Made by a program: the position numbers and the translations under genes
Assembly: GCF_041361345.1 (NCBI RefSeq)
Contig: NZ_JBGKAD010000001.1
Coordinates: 2,232,001-2,296,000 of the forward strand
DNA from: Halobaculum sp. MBLA0147
GTDB taxonomy: Archaea; Halobacteriota; Halobacteria; Halobacteriales; Haloferacaceae
Length of the DNA: 64,000 nucleotides
Direction of reading: 5' to 3'
The notes under the pieces: model-generated
The model's database searches: none
What the model saw: the letters and a program-made list of their open reading frames with translations, nothing else
What the model was told of the DNA's origin: nothing
In this document: in pieces, positions 24,928-34,196 of the stretch
Position numbering within the stretch: position 1 is the stretch's first letter
Layout: the number at the start of each line of letters is the position of its first letter

Positions 24928-25152
24928 ATGGCGTCGAAACACTCGAACACGAACGACGACCTCGCGACGGCGGTGGGCCGGTACGCGCTCGGCGAGATCT
25001 CGCTCGGTCGGGCTGCCGAGCGCGCCGAGATGACGCGGTGGGAGTTCGAGGAACTCTTAGAGGAATCTGGGTTCGACGCCCTGTACGGTCCACGGACGGC
25101 CGCCGAGCTGGAGTCCGAAGTCGCCGCAGCGAGTCGGCTCGACGACGAGTGA
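24928..25152 (+). CDS. UPF0175 family antitoxin-like protein
   Basis: The 74-residue protein matches UPF0175: LATAVGRYALGEISLGRAAERAEMTRWEFEELLEESGF is the HTH-like core. UPF0175 proteins commonly precede PIN-domain (DUF3368) toxin genes as small antitoxins. Its TGA overlaps the GTG of the PIN gene (GTGA at 25149-25152), so the two are translationally coupled. A CTATTTG element (about 24893-24899) lies roughly 30 nt upstream of the ATG at 24928 and may be the promoter. Confidence 0.8.
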   Translation: MASKHSNTNDDLATAVGRYALGEISLGRAAERAEMTRWEFEELLEESGFDALYGPRTAAELESEVAAASRLDDE

Positions 25153-25658
25153 CCGTGTCTGGAGATGCTCCGAGGGTGTGGGTCGACGCGACCGTGCTGA
25201 GCAACTTCGCCGTCGCCGGTGGCGTCTCGTTTCTCGTTCGAGTGACCGACGATCTGGTCACGAGCGTCGCCGTCGCCGAAGAGATCGAAACCGGAGTCGA
25301 AGCCGGGTACGATCACCTCGAGACGGTCTCGGACGCACTCGAGAGACGGATACCGGTGGTGACCGTCGAACGGGACGACACGTTCCGTCGTCTCCGCGAA
25401 CGACTGGATCTGGGAGAGGCGACCTGCCTCCGTGGCGCGGCGCGACGCGGTGGCATCGTCGCGACGGACGACGCGGCGGCCAGAGACGCTGCCGAACGAC
25501 GGACGATCGACGTCACGGGATCGGTGGGGCTGCTCGCCGTCGGCGTTCGCCGCGACGAGATCTCGCCGGAGACGGCGAACCAGTGGCTGGACCGGTGGCA
25601 GACGGAACGTGGATACTACGCCCCAGTCGACCGCATCGAGTCGGTGCTCGGCGACTGA
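25149..25658 (+). CDS. PIN-domain (DUF3368-like) putative toxin nuclease
   Basis: The 169-residue protein has a PIN fold. Acidic residues in the expected places are Asp13 (VWVDATVLSNF), Glu45 (AVAEEIETG), Glu90 (LDLGEATCLRGA) and Asp107/Asp108 (GGIVATDDAAARD), which would coordinate Mg2+ for RNA cleavage. The gene overlaps the UPF0175 gene by four bases. With the antitoxin-like partner this is a VapBC-like type II module. The catalytic set is complete, so an active nuclease is expected; the RNA target is unknown. Confidence 0.82.
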   Translation: MTVSGDAPRVWVDATVLSNFAVAGGVSFLVRVTDDLVTSVAVAEEIETGVEAGYDHLETVSDALERRIPVVTVERDDTFRRLRERLDLGEATCLRGAARRGGIVATDDAAARDAAERRTIDVTGSVGLLAVGVRRDEISPETANQWLDRWQTERGYYAPVDRIESVLGD

Positions 25659-25899
25659 CCAACAACCGCCCCCGGCGTATCGAAGCGCCGTCTCCGATTC
25701 GCACGCACCGAGAGAGCCCACGAGACACACGCCCACCCGCACGCGACCGGACCGGACACACGTCCAGTTGTCGGCGCGTGTGCGACCCCGGAGTCGACGA
25801 ACGCCGAAGAAATCTGGGGAACGACCGGGAAGATCCGGGTCTGTGAGCGGTTCACGCTTCCGAAGGCTTTTCGTCGCCCCACGGGAAGGTGGCGGTAGT

Positions 25900-27684
25900 A
25901 TGCCAGCGGACTTCAACTGGGCCATCGGCGGCGAGGCCGGCGATGGCATCGCCTCTACCGGGAAGATCTTCGCACAAGCACTCTCCCGGGCGGGGCGACA
26001 CGTCTTCACGTCGAAGGACTTCGCGTCTCGGATTCGAGGCGGCTACACTGCCTACAAGGTGCGGACGAGCACCGAGCAGGTCAAGTCGGTCGTCGACCGT
26101 CTCGACGTGTTGATCGCGCTCACGCCACGAACCATCGAGGAGAACCTCGACGAACTCCACGAGGGGTCGGTGATCATCTACGACGGGGAACGCACCACGA
26201 TGCAGGACGTGGAGATCCCCGACGGGATGATCGGACTCGACGTGCCGTTGCAGGACCTCGCGGAGGAGGCCGGCGGCGCGATCATGGCCAACATCGTCGC
26301 CCTGGGGGCGGCCTGTGAGGCGACGGCGTTCCCCATCGAGAACCTCGACTCCGCGCTCGACAAGCGGTTCGGCGACAAGGGGTCGGCCATCGTCGAGAAC
26401 AACGAACAGGCCGCCCGGAAGGGCCAAGAGTACGTCCAGTCGGAGTACGACGACGTGGAGTTCGACTACGACTTAGAGACGACGGACGACGACTACGTCC
26501 TCCTCAACGGCGACGAGGCCATCGGGATGGGTGCCATCGCGGCCGGCTGTCGGTTCTACGCCGGCTACCCCATCACACCCGCGACGGACGTGATGGAGTA
26601 CCTGACGGGCCGGATCGAGCAGTTCGGCGGGCACGTCGTCCAGGCGGAAGACGAGCTGTCGGCGATCAACCTGGCGCTCGGGGCGGCGCGGGCCGGCGCC
26701 CGGTCGATGACCGCCACCTCCGGGCCGGGGATCGACCTGATGTCCGAGACGTTCGGGCTCGTCGCCACCAGCGAGACGCCGCTGGTGATCTGTGACGTGA
26801 TGCGGTCGGGCCCCTCGACGGGGATGCCGACGAAACAGGAGCAGGGCGACCTCAACATGACGTTGTACGGCGGCCACGGCGAGGTACCGCGGTTCGTCGT
26901 CGCACCGACCAGCGTCGACGAGTGCTTCTGGAAGACGGTGGAGGCGTTCAACCTCGCCGAGAAGTACCAGGTGCCCGTCTACCTCGTCGCGGACCTCTCG
27001 ATGGCCGTCACCGAGCGGACGTTCGAGCCGGACACCTTCGACATGGACGCCGTCGACGTCGAGCGCGGCAACGTCGTCGACGCCGAGGGTGCTGCCGAAC
27101 ACGCGACCGAGAAGGGGCAGTTCAAGCCCCACGAGCTCACCGAGGACGGGATCAGCCCGCGTGCGTTCCCCGGCACGACCGGCGGCGCACACATGACGAC
27201 CGGGCTGGAACACGACGAACTCGGTCGTCGGACGGAGGACACCGAGATGCGCGTCGAGCAGGTGGACAAACGCAACCGCAAGGTCGAGACCGCCCGCGAG
27301 CGCGAGAACTTCGACTACCGCGAGTTCGGCGACCCGGAGGCGGACAGTCTCGTCGTGACGTGGGGCTCCAACGAGGGTGCCATCGTCGAGGCGCTCGACA
27401 TGCTGGAGGAACCCGTCCGCGTCGTCTCGGTGCCGTACATCTTCCCGCGCCCGGACCTCACCGAGGAGTTCGAGCGTGCCGACGACGTGATCGTCGTCGA
27501 GTGTAACGAGACCGGCCAGTTCGCGGACGTGCTGGAACACGACACGCTCCAGCGGGTGAAACGCATCAACAAGTACAACGGCGTCCGCTACAAGGCGGAC
27601 GAACTCGCGGACCGGATCGCGGAGACGCTGGCGGAGCCGGCGCCCGGTGCCGGCGGCGACTCACAGGAGGTCGAGGCAGAATGA
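25900..27684 (+). CDS. korA: 2-oxoacid:ferredoxin oxidoreductase, alpha subunit (KorA)
   Basis: The 594-residue subunit fuses the gamma domain (to about 190; IGGEAGDGIASTGKIFAQAL) with the alpha domain (from about 205; GCRFYAGYPITPATDVMEYL; AEDELSAINLALGAARAGARSMTATSGPG). With KorB it oxidatively decarboxylates a 2-oxoacid, passing electrons to ferredoxin, in place of NAD-linked dehydrogenases in the haloarchaeal TCA cycle. Size and sequence favour the 2-oxoglutarate enzyme over the pyruvate one, from memory. The ATG at 25900 has a GGCTTTTCG element about 30 nt upstream. Its TGA overlaps the korB ATG. Confidence 0.9.
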   Translation: MPADFNWAIGGEAGDGIASTGKIFAQALSRAGRHVFTSKDFASRIRGGYTAYKVRTSTEQVKSVVDRLDVLIALTPRTIEENLDELHEGSVIIYDGERTTMQDVEIPDGMIGLDVPLQDLAEEAGGAIMANIVALGAACEATAFPIENLDSALDKRFGDKGSAIVENNEQAARKGQEYVQSEYDDVEFDYDLETTDDDYVLLNGDEAIGMGAIAAGCRFYAGYPITPATDVMEYLTGRIEQFGGHVVQAEDELSAINLALGAARAGARSMTATSGPGIDLMSETFGLVATSETPLVICDVMRSGPSTGMPTKQEQGDLNMTLYGGHGEVPRFVVAPTSVDECFWKTVEAFNLAEKYQVPVYLVADLSMAVTERTFEPDTFDMDAVDVERGNVVDAEGAAEHATEKGQFKPHELTEDGISPRAFPGTTGGAHMTTGLEHDELGRRTEDTEMRVEQVDKRNRKVETARERENFDYREFGDPEADSLVVTWGSNEGAIVEALDMLEEPVRVVSVPYIFPRPDLTEEFERADDVIVVECNETGQFADVLEHDTLQRVKRINKYNGVRYKADELADRIAETLAEPAPGAGGDSQEVEAE

Positions 27685-28544
27685 GCTCAGACGTTCGATT
27701 CACCGACTTCAAGTCCGACAAGCAGCCGACGTGGTGTCCCGGGTGCGGCGACTTCGGGACGATGAACGGGATGATGAAGGCACTCGCGGAGACGGGCAAC
27801 GACCCGGACAACACCTTCGTCGTCGCCGGTATCGGCTGTTCCGGCAAGATCGGCACGTACATGCACAGCTACGCGCTCCACGGCGTCCACGGCCGCGCGC
27901 TCCCGGTCGGGACGGGCGTGAAGCTCGCCAACCCGGACCTGGAGGTGATGGTCGCCGGCGGCGACGGCGACGGCTACTCCATCGGTGCGGGCCACTTCGT
28001 CCACACCGTCCGACGGAACGTGGACATGAGCTACGTCGTGATGGACAACCGGATCTACGGGCTGACGAAGGGGCAAGCCTCCCCGACCTCGCGCGAGGAC
28101 TTCGAGACCTCCACGACGCCGGAGGGCCCCAAGCAGCCCCCGGTCAACCCGCTCGCGCTGGCACTCGCCAGCGGCGCGACGTTCATCGCGCAGTCGTTCT
28201 CCAGTGACGCCCTGCGCCACCAGGAGATCGTCCAGAAGGCGATCGAACACGACGGGTTCGGCTTCGTCAACGTGTTCTCGCCGTGTGTCACGTTCAACGA
28301 CGTGGACACCTACGACTACTTCCGCGACTCGCTGGTCGACCTGCAGGAGGCCGACCACGACCCGACGGACCGCGAGGCCGCGAAGGAGAAGGTGTTGGAC
28401 GCCGACAAGGAGTACATGGGCGTCATCTGGCAGGACGAGGACAGCGTCCCGTACCACGAGGCCCACGGCGTCGACGAGAACATGGCCGAGATCCCCGACG
28501 GCGCGCCCGACGGCGCGACGGATCTGGTCAGAGAGTTCTACTAA
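27681..28544 (+). CDS. korB: 2-oxoacid:ferredoxin oxidoreductase, beta subunit (KorB)
   Basis: The 287-residue subunit binds thiamine diphosphate: GDGDGYSIGAGHF (about 94-106) followed by MDN at 121-123 is the TPP/Mg motif. Four cysteines (Cys19 and Cys22 in WCPGCG, Cys53 in GIGCSG and Cys in NVFSPCVTF) fit the 4Fe-4S ligands of this family. ATGA overlap with korA shows a co-transcribed pair. The TAA at 28542-28544 is followed within 20 nt by the first copy of the two-hairpin element, likely where transcription ends. Confidence 0.92.
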   Translation: MSSDVRFTDFKSDKQPTWCPGCGDFGTMNGMMKALAETGNDPDNTFVVAGIGCSGKIGTYMHSYALHGVHGRALPVGTGVKLANPDLEVMVAGGDGDGYSIGAGHFVHTVRRNVDMSYVVMDNRIYGLTKGQASPTSREDFETSTTPEGPKQPPVNPLALALASGATFIAQSFSSDALRHQEIVQKAIEHDGFGFVNVFSPCVTFNDVDTYDYFRDSLVDLQEADHDPTDREAAKEKVLDADKEYMGVIWQDEDSVPYHEAHGVDENMAEIPDGAPDGATDLVREFY

Positions 28545-28562
28545 GCACCGACCTTCTTCGGC

Positions 28563-28676
28563 ACCGACCTTTTTCACTCCTCGGGTGGCGCGCGACGCGC
28601 GCCACCCGAGGAAAAAAGCTCGAGCAAAAAGGGCCGCGAGCGCGCCGAGGGCGCGCTCGCGGTGGGTGTGCTGGCG
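28563..28676 (+). repeat. Two-hairpin element, copy A
   Basis: The order is ACCGACC, T5, hairpin 1 (28579-28611, 15-bp stem CCTCGGGTGGCGCGC with loop GAC), A6, GCTCGAGC, A5, then hairpin 2 (28636-28660, stem GCGAGCGCGCC with loop GAG), then GGTGGGTGTGCTGGCG. It starts 18 nt after the korB stop, and an extra ACCGACCTT lies at 28547. korB and the downstream hbd gene converge here. The apical stem of hairpin 1 (GCGC/GCGC) differs from copies B and C (CCGCC/GGCGG) but stays paired. Confidence 0.9.
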
Positions 28677-28875
28677 CGTGACCGCCGCCGCACCGCCGCC
28701 GTACCGCAACCGCTGCCGTACCGCTCCGCCGCCGCGGCCGCTGCCGCACCGCCACCGCACCGCTCCGCACTGCAGATCTATCTTCGGTCGACGCTCGCGA
28801 CCCGAGCCTACTGCTCCACTACCGCCACACCGCCCCGCCACCGCTCTGCACCGCTCCACACCGCCACCGCTCCGC
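28677..28875. repeat. CACCGC-rich degenerate tail of copy A
   Basis: This stretch consists largely of repeated ACCGC/CACCGCT words with substitutions and reaches to the stop codon of the leftward hydroxyacyl-CoA dehydrogenase gene. A CTGCAGATCTATCTTCGG patch interrupts it. No gene is present. Confidence 0.7.
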
Positions 28876-29739
28876 TCAGTCGTACTCGTAGAACCCCTCG
28901 CCGGTCTTCTTCCCGAGTTTCCCGGCGTCGACCTTCCGCTTGAGCAGGTACGCGGGCTTGTACCGGTCACCCAACTCCTCGTGGAGCGTCTGGCTCGCGT
29001 CCAGACAGATGTCCAACCCGATGTGGTCGGCCAGCTCCAACGGCCCCATCGGCACGTTCGTCCCGAGTTTCATCCCCTTGTCGAGGTCACCCTTCGAGGC
29101 GACACCCTCGTCGTACGCGCGGATCCCCTCGTTGATCCACGGCATCAACACCCGGTTCGTCACGAACCCCGGCTTGTCGTCCGACTCCCACGTCTCCTTC
29201 CCCAGTGCCTCCGCGAACTCGTGGGCGAACGCCGTCACCTCCGAGTCGGTGTGCTCCCCCGTGACCACCTCGACACCCTCCATGATCGGCACCGGGTTCA
29301 TGAAGTGGAGCCCGACGACCTGTGCCGGCCGGTTCGTCGCGGCCGCGATGGTCGTGATCGACAGCGTCGACGTGTTCGTCCCCAACACCACGTCGTCGTC
29401 GACCAACTCGTCGAGGTCCGCGAAGATGTCGCGCTTGATGTCCATGTCCTCGACGGCCGCCTCGATCACGAGGTCCGCGTCCGCGAGGTCCTCCAACGCC
29501 GTCGTCCCCGCGATCCGCTCGCGGATCGTCTCGGGCGACTCCCCGTCCGGGAGCGCCTCCTTCTCGGCGAGGCGACCCAGCGACGAGTCGATGCTGTCGA
29601 ACCCGTCCTCGACGAACGACTCCTCGATGTCGCGCATCACCACGTCGTAGCCGGCCGTCGCCGCCACCTGTGCGATCCCGTTGCCCATCGTGCCGGCGCC
29701 GACGACGCCGACGGTGTCCACCTGCGAGAGCGAACGCAT
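28876..29739 (-). CDS. 3-hydroxyacyl-CoA dehydrogenase (3-hydroxybutyryl-CoA dehydrogenase type)
   Basis: The 287-residue protein has an N-terminal NAD-binding Rossmann domain (VGVVGAGTMGNGIAQVAATAG, with GxGxxG) and the C-terminal helical domain (KPGFVTNRVLMPWINEGI, MGPLELADHIGLDICL). Catalytic His is in VVGLHFMNPVPIMEGVEVV and Glu follows. It oxidises (S)-3-hydroxyacyl-CoA in fatty-acid or hydroxybutyrate metabolism. The ATG at 29739 is preferred over one seven codons upstream because of a CTTACC element about 27 nt before it. No beta-oxidation partners are adjacent. Confidence 0.9.
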   Translation of the reverse strand: MRSLSQVDTVGVVGAGTMGNGIAQVAATAGYDVVMRDIEESFVEDGFDSIDSSLGRLAEKEALPDGESPETIRERIAGTTALEDLADADLVIEAAVEDMDIKRDIFADLDELVDDDVVLGTNTSTLSITTIAAATNRPAQVVGLHFMNPVPIMEGVEVVTGEHTDSEVTAFAHEFAEALGKETWESDDKPGFVTNRVLMPWINEGIRAYDEGVASKGDLDKGMKLGTNVPMGPLELADHIGLDICLDASQTLHEELGDRYKPAYLLKRKVDAGKLGKKTGEGFYEYD

Positions 29740-29913
29740 ACGCGACACTCCCGGCGGCACCGTGGTAAGCGTAGCGGGACGTGGTCGTCCGCTCGCGACG
29801 GCGCGTCCACCCTCCGAGTGGGACGCGTGGTCGCGACCCGTCGCGCCCGTGTCGGACGCTCGTCACCCGTCTACGGGAAACGTTCAAGACCGGCGGTAGC
29901 CAACCGGAGACCA

Positions 29914-31212
29914 GTGACCGCCGACGCCGACACCGACGAGCCGGAGCCGACGGCGTTGAAGTTCGTCGGGCCGGCGACGGCCGAGCGGCTCGCCGACGCC
30001 GCCTTCGGCGCCGCGGAGATCGCCGCCAGAGAGGTGTCGTTCAACATGCTCCGTGCGGCCGGCGTCAACCCCGGCGTGGCGGCGAAGATCCGTCGCGAAC
30101 ACTCGCTGCCGTGGTCCTTCGAGACGGAAGACAGCGACGGCGACCTCGACCGCCGGTCGACACAGGTCCGCGGGCTCGGCGACGGCGAACGTGCGTGGGT
30201 CGCCGCATCCGAGGGGGACTGGGACGACCCGGCGAACGCGCCCGACGGCGCCGCCACGACGCCGACGGACGAGGACGGCGGCGGTTCCCCGACGGTGTCG
30301 TTCGAGACGGGTGAGAGCGAGTGGCCCGAGCCGGCGACCCCCGCGGGCGTCGAGACGGCCGACGGCACCGGACTCGACGGCCCGCCGACCGCCGCGGATC
30401 GACACGGCGACGAGTCGGACGACGGGATCCAGGCGGGTGTCGAGGACGGACCGGCCGCGGACGACGCCGAGACGGGAGCGGACGGCTCGCCCGGCGACAC
30501 CGCCGGGACGGAGCGAGGGACCGACGACCCGACCGTCGACGACGGGGCGGCGACGGACACGGCGTGGCCCGACACCGCTCGCCCGGACACGGTCGTCACC
30601 GTCGAGGAGGCGGACGCGGTCGGCGAGTGGCCCGAGACGGCCCGGCCGGAGGGTGTCGCGACGGCAGACGACACGGACGGACCGGGTGCCGACGCGGCGT
30701 GGCCGGCGGTCGTCGGCGGTGTCTCCACGGAGGAGGCAGAGAGCGACGAGTCGGACGAGACGGAGCGGCGCACGAACGGCACGGCACAGGCCGACGGTGC
30801 TGGAGGGGTCGTGGACACCACCACGGACGGCCCCGTCGCGAGGAACACCCCCGACGACTCCGTCACGGACGACACCGCCACGGACGACTCCGTCACGGAC
30901 GACACCGCCACGGACGACACCGCCACGGACGACTCCGGCACGGACGACACTACGCCAGACGAGTCGGGCGAAAGAGGCGAGTCTGCGGACGGTCCGGCCG
31001 AGGAGCCGGCGTGGCAGACGCGCTCGTCGCCGACGCCACTCTCGGTGCTCGACGAGGTAGACGAGACGACTCAGCGCCGACTCGCGACCGCCGGCATCAC
31101 CTCGCTGCGCGCACTGGCGACGGCCGATCCGGACGCCGTGGCCGGCGCACTCGGACTCGAACCCGAACGGCTCGCCACCCTCCGTGCCGCGGCCCGCCGC
31201 TACACGGAGTGA
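29914..31212 (+). CDS. Helix-hairpin-helix protein with a long acidic disordered middle
   Basis: The protein has 432 residues. The N-terminal domain (about 12-75: ALKFVGPATAERLADAAF ... NPGVAAKIRREHSLPWSFE) and the C-terminal domain (about 375-430: SVLDEVDETTQRRLATAGI ... PDAVAGALGLEPERLATLRAAA) are HhH-like DNA-binding units. Between them lie about 300 acidic, Thr/Asp/Gly-rich residues, including a DDSVTDDTATDD-type repeat at about 315-345. Tethered HhH domains suggest a DNA-associated scaffold or a repair accessory. The GTG at 29914 is the first that includes the whole N-terminal domain. The function is unknown. Confidence 0.8.
   Translation: MTADADTDEPEPTALKFVGPATAERLADAAFGAAEIAAREVSFNMLRAAGVNPGVAAKIRREHSLPWSFETEDSDGDLDRRSTQVRGLGDGERAWVAASEGDWDDPANAPDGAATTPTDEDGGGSPTVSFETGESEWPEPATPAGVETADGTGLDGPPTAADRHGDESDDGIQAGVEDGPAADDAETGADGSPGDTAGTERGTDDPTVDDGAATDTAWPDTARPDTVVTVEEADAVGEWPETARPEGVATADDTDGPGADAAWPAVVGGVSTEEAESDESDETERRTNGTAQADGAGGVVDTTTDGPVARNTPDDSVTDDTATDDSVTDDTATDDTATDDSGTDDTTPDESGERGESADGPAEEPAWQTRSSPTPLSVLDEVDETTQRRLATAGITSLRALATADPDAVAGALGLEPERLATLRAAARRYTE
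30855..30948 (+). repeat. Imperfect tandem repeat coding for T-D-D units inside the HhH protein
   Basis: The block GACTCCGTCACGGACGACAC and its variants GACACCGCCACGGACGAC repeat with 15-bp/30-bp periodicity, all multiples of three, encoding DSVTD/DTATD. It lies in the disordered linker and probably varies in length between strains. Confidence 0.75.
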
Positions 31213-31329
31213 GTCGCCCGTCGATGCACGGAGTGCCCTCCCAGTGTCGTTCGATTTCCCGGGAGAGAACACGCGAACGTAGAAAACTCGAAACCGAGTG
31301 AATTTCTGTTCGTGCTCGGTCCCCCTCGA

Positions 31330-31335
31330 TTTATG
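31330..31335 (+). promoter_or_regulatory. TATA box of the fba-fbp operon
   Basis: TTTATG, 29-34 nt upstream of the fba ATG, in a locally AT-richer stretch (31280-31340). The spacing fits a near-leaderless transcript. Confidence 0.55.
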
Positions 31336-31363
31336 TGGTGTCGCGTCCCCACTGTGAGACGAG

Positions 31364-32182
31364 ATGTTACCGGACGCGGACGACGCGATCACGCGCGAGG
31401 GACGGAGTCTGATCTTGGCGTACGACCACGGGCTCGAACACGGCCCGGTCGACTTCGAGCCGAACCCGGAGACGGCGGACCCCGAGCGAGTGTTCGAGTT
31501 GGCGACACACGACGCCGTCACCGCTCTGGCGGTCCAGAAGGGGATCGCCGAGGCGTACTACCCGGGGTACGCGGACGAGGTGAACCTCCTGACGAAGCTC
31601 AACGGCACCTCGAACCTCTGGATGGGCGAGCCGGACTCGGCGCTGAACTGTAGCGTCGAGTACGCCGCCGAGGAACTCGACGCGGACGCGATCGGCTTCA
31701 CGCTGTACGCCGGCGCGAACGGCGAGGTGGAGATGGCCGAGGAGTTCCGGCGCGTCCAGGAGGCGGCCCGCGAGTACGGACTCGGCGTCGTGATGTGGGC
31801 GTACCCCCGCGGACAGGGACTCAAGAACGACACGAAGCCGGGCGTCATCAGTTACGCCGCGCGGATGGGGTTGGAGTTGGGTGCCGACATCGCGAAGGTG
31901 AAGTACCCCGGCGACGCCGACGCGATGGCACACGCCTGTGAGGTGTCCGGGCGGACGAAGGTGGTCATGTCCGGCGGCTCGAAGACGGACGACCGCGCGT
32001 TCCTGACGACCGTCCGCGAGGCGGTCGACGCCGGTGCAGACGGGTTGGCCGTCGGTCGCAACGTGTTCCAGCGGGAGAACCCGCGCGAGATTCTCGACGC
32101 GCTGGAGGCCGTCATCTTCGAGGACGCCTCGGTCGACGCGGCACTCGAACACACCGGCGCTCCCGCGGTCGCGGACGACTGA
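31364..32182 (+). CDS. fba: Class I fructose-bisphosphate aldolase (archaeal type)
   Basis: The 272-residue protein is the archaeal class I (DhnA/FbaB) aldolase: [15 protein letters not shown] start, [11 protein letters not shown], the Schiff-base segment [10 protein letters not shown] with Lys180 the likely active-site lysine, and the phosphate-binding VMSGGSK and [10 protein letters not shown]. It interconverts fructose 1,6-bisphosphate with dihydroxyacetone phosphate and glyceraldehyde 3-phosphate. A TTTATG box (31330-31335) lies about 30 nt upstream of the ATG. One nucleotide separates its stop from the FBPase gene, so the two form an operon that is mainly gluconeogenic in haloarchaea. 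Confidence 0.93.
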   Translation: MLPDADDAITREGRSLILAYDHGLEHGPVDFEPNPETADPERVFELATHDAVTALAVQKGIAEAYYPGYADEVNLLTKLNGTSNLWMGEPDSALNCSVEYAAEELDADAIGFTLYAGANGEVEMAEEFRRVQEAAREYGLGVVMWAYPRGQGLKNDTKPGVISYAARMGLELGADIAKVKYPGDADAMAHACEVSGRTKVVMSGGSKTDDRAFLTTVREAVDAGADGLAVGRNVFQRENPREILDALEAVIFEDASVDAALEHTGAPAVADD

Positions 32183-32183
32183 G

Positions 32184-33158
32184 ATGGGAGACGACACACC
32201 GCGAGCGGCCGACGACGGGGAGGACACCGGCGACACCTCGCGAGTTACCGACGGCGGCGAGCACGCCGACGACGCTCGGCGAGTTACCGACGGCGGAGAC
32301 GACACTGGCGACGCCACCGACACCGTCGCGCGCGTGTTCGACGCGGTCGCGGATCTCGCTCCAGAGATCCGTGCGAGTCTCCCCGGCCGTCGCCGCTACC
32401 TCGACGCCGAGAACCCCTCGGGCGAGACCGTGCTGGCGGCCGACGTCCACGCCGACGAGCTGCTCCGGGAGCGACTGACCGGACTCGACGGTGTCGGCGC
32501 GTACGCCAGCGAGGAGGGGGAGTCGGTCGTCGACGCCGGCACGGGTGTGTCGGTGACGTGTGACCCGCTCGACGGCTCCTCGAACCTCACCTCGAACAAC
32601 GCGATGGGGACGGTGATCGGCGTGTACGACGCCCCACTCCCGGCGTCGGGTCGGGACCTCCTCGCCGCGGGGTACGTCCTCTACGGACCGATCACGACGA
32701 TGGTCGTCGCCCGCGAGGCAGTGACGGAGTACCTCGTCACCGACGACGGAGACCGCGAGCGACTCGACGACCTCTCTCTGCCGCGCGACCCGACGGTGTA
32801 CGGCGTCGGCGGGCGTGCGCCCGACTGGCCCGACGGCGTCGCGTCGTACGTCGAGTCGCTGGAGACGGACGGGCTCAAACTGCGGTACGGCGGCGCGATG
32901 GTCGGCGACGTGAACCAGGTGCTCACCTACGGCGGCGTGTTCGCGTACCCGACGCTGGAGTCGCGTCCCGAGGGGAAACTCCGGCTGCAGTTCGAGGGGA
33001 ACCCGATCGCGTACGTCGTCGAGACTGCCGGCGGCCGCTCCTCGGACGGCACGGGGTCGATCCTCGACCGCGAGGCGACGACACTCCACGGACGCACGCC
33101 CGTCTACGTCGGGAACGACGAGTTGGTCGAGAGACTGGAGTCGACGCTGTCGGCGTGA
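32184..33158 (+). CDS. fbp: Fructose-1,6-bisphosphatase, class I, with acidic N-terminal extension
   Basis: The 324-residue protein hydrolyses fructose 1,6-bisphosphate to fructose 6-phosphate. The metal/phosphate motif CDPLDGSSN spans 126-134, preceded by the EEGE-type motif (SEEGESV, about 109-115), and followed by the sugar-phosphate loop [17 protein letters not shown]. Residues 1-45 are an acidic extension with repeated VTDGGxxxDD units not found in the core enzyme. The ATG follows the fba stop by one base. Co-location with aldolase makes a two-gene gluconeogenic unit. Confidence 0.92.
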   Translation: MGDDTPRAADDGEDTGDTSRVTDGGEHADDARRVTDGGDDTGDATDTVARVFDAVADLAPEIRASLPGRRRYLDAENPSGETVLAADVHADELLRERLTGLDGVGAYASEEGESVVDAGTGVSVTCDPLDGSSNLTSNNAMGTVIGVYDAPLPASGRDLLAAGYVLYGPITTMVVAREAVTEYLVTDDGDRERLDDLSLPRDPTVYGVGGRAPDWPDGVASYVESLETDGLKLRYGGAMVGDVNQVLTYGGVFAYPTLESRPEGKLRLQFEGNPIAYVVETAGGRSSDGTGSILDREATTLHGRTPVYVGNDELVERLESTLSA

Positions 33159-33257
33159 GGCGGTCCGGCGGCCGTACCCGTCGGGCAGTGGGTCGCCTCG
33201 GCTCGCGCGTCGTGCCGGACCCGTACGGTTGAAATCGGCCACTCACTTACCCGGTGT

Positions 33258-34145
33258 GTGCGCGTCTACGACGTCGGCGGGGACGACCCCGACTACGCGG
33301 TCGTCGCCTGTCTCCACGGGGACGAGCGGTGTGGATTACACGCGGTCGAGTACGTCCGCGAGCACGCCGCCGCGCTGCGGGCTCCAGTTCGTCTCGTCGT
33401 CGCCAACGAGCGGGCGGTCGACGCCGGTGTCCGCGCCGTCGACGAGGACTGCAACCGGGTGTTCCCCGGCGACTCCGACGGCGACACACACGAGCGACGG
33501 CTGGCGGCACGCGTGCTCGACGCGGTCGCCGGCCGGACCGTGCTCGACCTCCACTCGACGCACTCGACGGCGGAACCGTTCGCCATCGTCGCCCGGGCCG
33601 ACGACCGCGCGCTGCGACTGGCGGCCGCGACCGGGACCGCACACGTCGTCGACGCCAGCTACGTCGGCGGCGGCCTCTTGAGCCACGTCGACGGTGTGGC
33701 GGTCGAGTGCGGGTTGACCGGCACGGACGCGGCCGCGGCCGACGCTGTCCGGATCGTCGCGCGGTTCCTCACCGCCGCCGACGTGCTCGCCGACCCCGAC
33801 GACCTCCTCGCGCTCGCGGGTGACGACACCACGGGTGGGTGTGGTGGTGACGACCACCCGCAGCCGGACGTGACTCCAGGCGCACTCCCGCCACGCGACC
33901 CGGACACCCGTCCGACCGTCTACCGGATCGTCGGCGAGGCCGGCGAGCCGGGCGACGTGTTCGTCGCCGAGAACTTCGCGCTCGTCGCGGCCGGCGAGCG
34001 GTACGCGACGCGTGACGGCACGCCGGTCGTCGCCGAGGAGGCGTTCGTCCCCGTGTTGATGTCGACGGACGGCTACGACGACAAACTCGGGTTCAGAGCC
34101 CGCCAACTCGGCCCGCTGGCGGGGCTGGGCGACGAGGACGACTGA
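33258..34145 (+). CDS. Succinylglutamate desuccinylase/aspartoacylase family zinc hydrolase
   Basis: The 295-residue protein has the M14-like zinc motif CLHGDERCG (His and Glu), a downstream DLHSTHSTAEP with the third zinc His, DEDCNRVFPGD with the substrate-binding NR pair, and VECGL for the catalytic Glu. The C-terminal 100 residues form a beta-domain seen in this family. These enzymes deacylate N-acyl amino acids. The GTG at 33258 starts VRVYDVGGDDPDY. It follows fbp by about 100 nt and is probably transcribed separately. Substrate unknown. Confidence 0.85.
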   Translation: MRVYDVGGDDPDYAVVACLHGDERCGLHAVEYVREHAAALRAPVRLVVANERAVDAGVRAVDEDCNRVFPGDSDGDTHERRLAARVLDAVAGRTVLDLHSTHSTAEPFAIVARADDRALRLAAATGTAHVVDASYVGGGLLSHVDGVAVECGLTGTDAAAADAVRIVARFLTAADVLADPDDLLALAGDDTTGGCGGDDHPQPDVTPGALPPRDPDTRPTVYRIVGEAGEPGDVFVAENFALVAAGERYATRDGTPVVAEEAFVPVLMSTDGYDDKLGFRARQLGPLAGLGDEDD

Positions 34146-34196
34146 TCGGACGACACGACGCGGCTCGGCGAGAACGTCCGGGGACCGACGGGGGCG

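Noticed and set aside
28563-28676. Two-hairpin element as an IS or MITE with terminal inverted repeats
   Set aside because: The hairpins are internal and no terminal inverted repeats or target-site duplications are visible at the outer edges. A mobile origin stays possible but is not shown.
28204-29913. Upstream extension of the HhH protein frame
   Set aside because: The frame overlaps korB, the two-hairpin element and the antisense of the hydroxyacyl-CoA dehydrogenase. The HhH domain starts just after the GTG at 29914.
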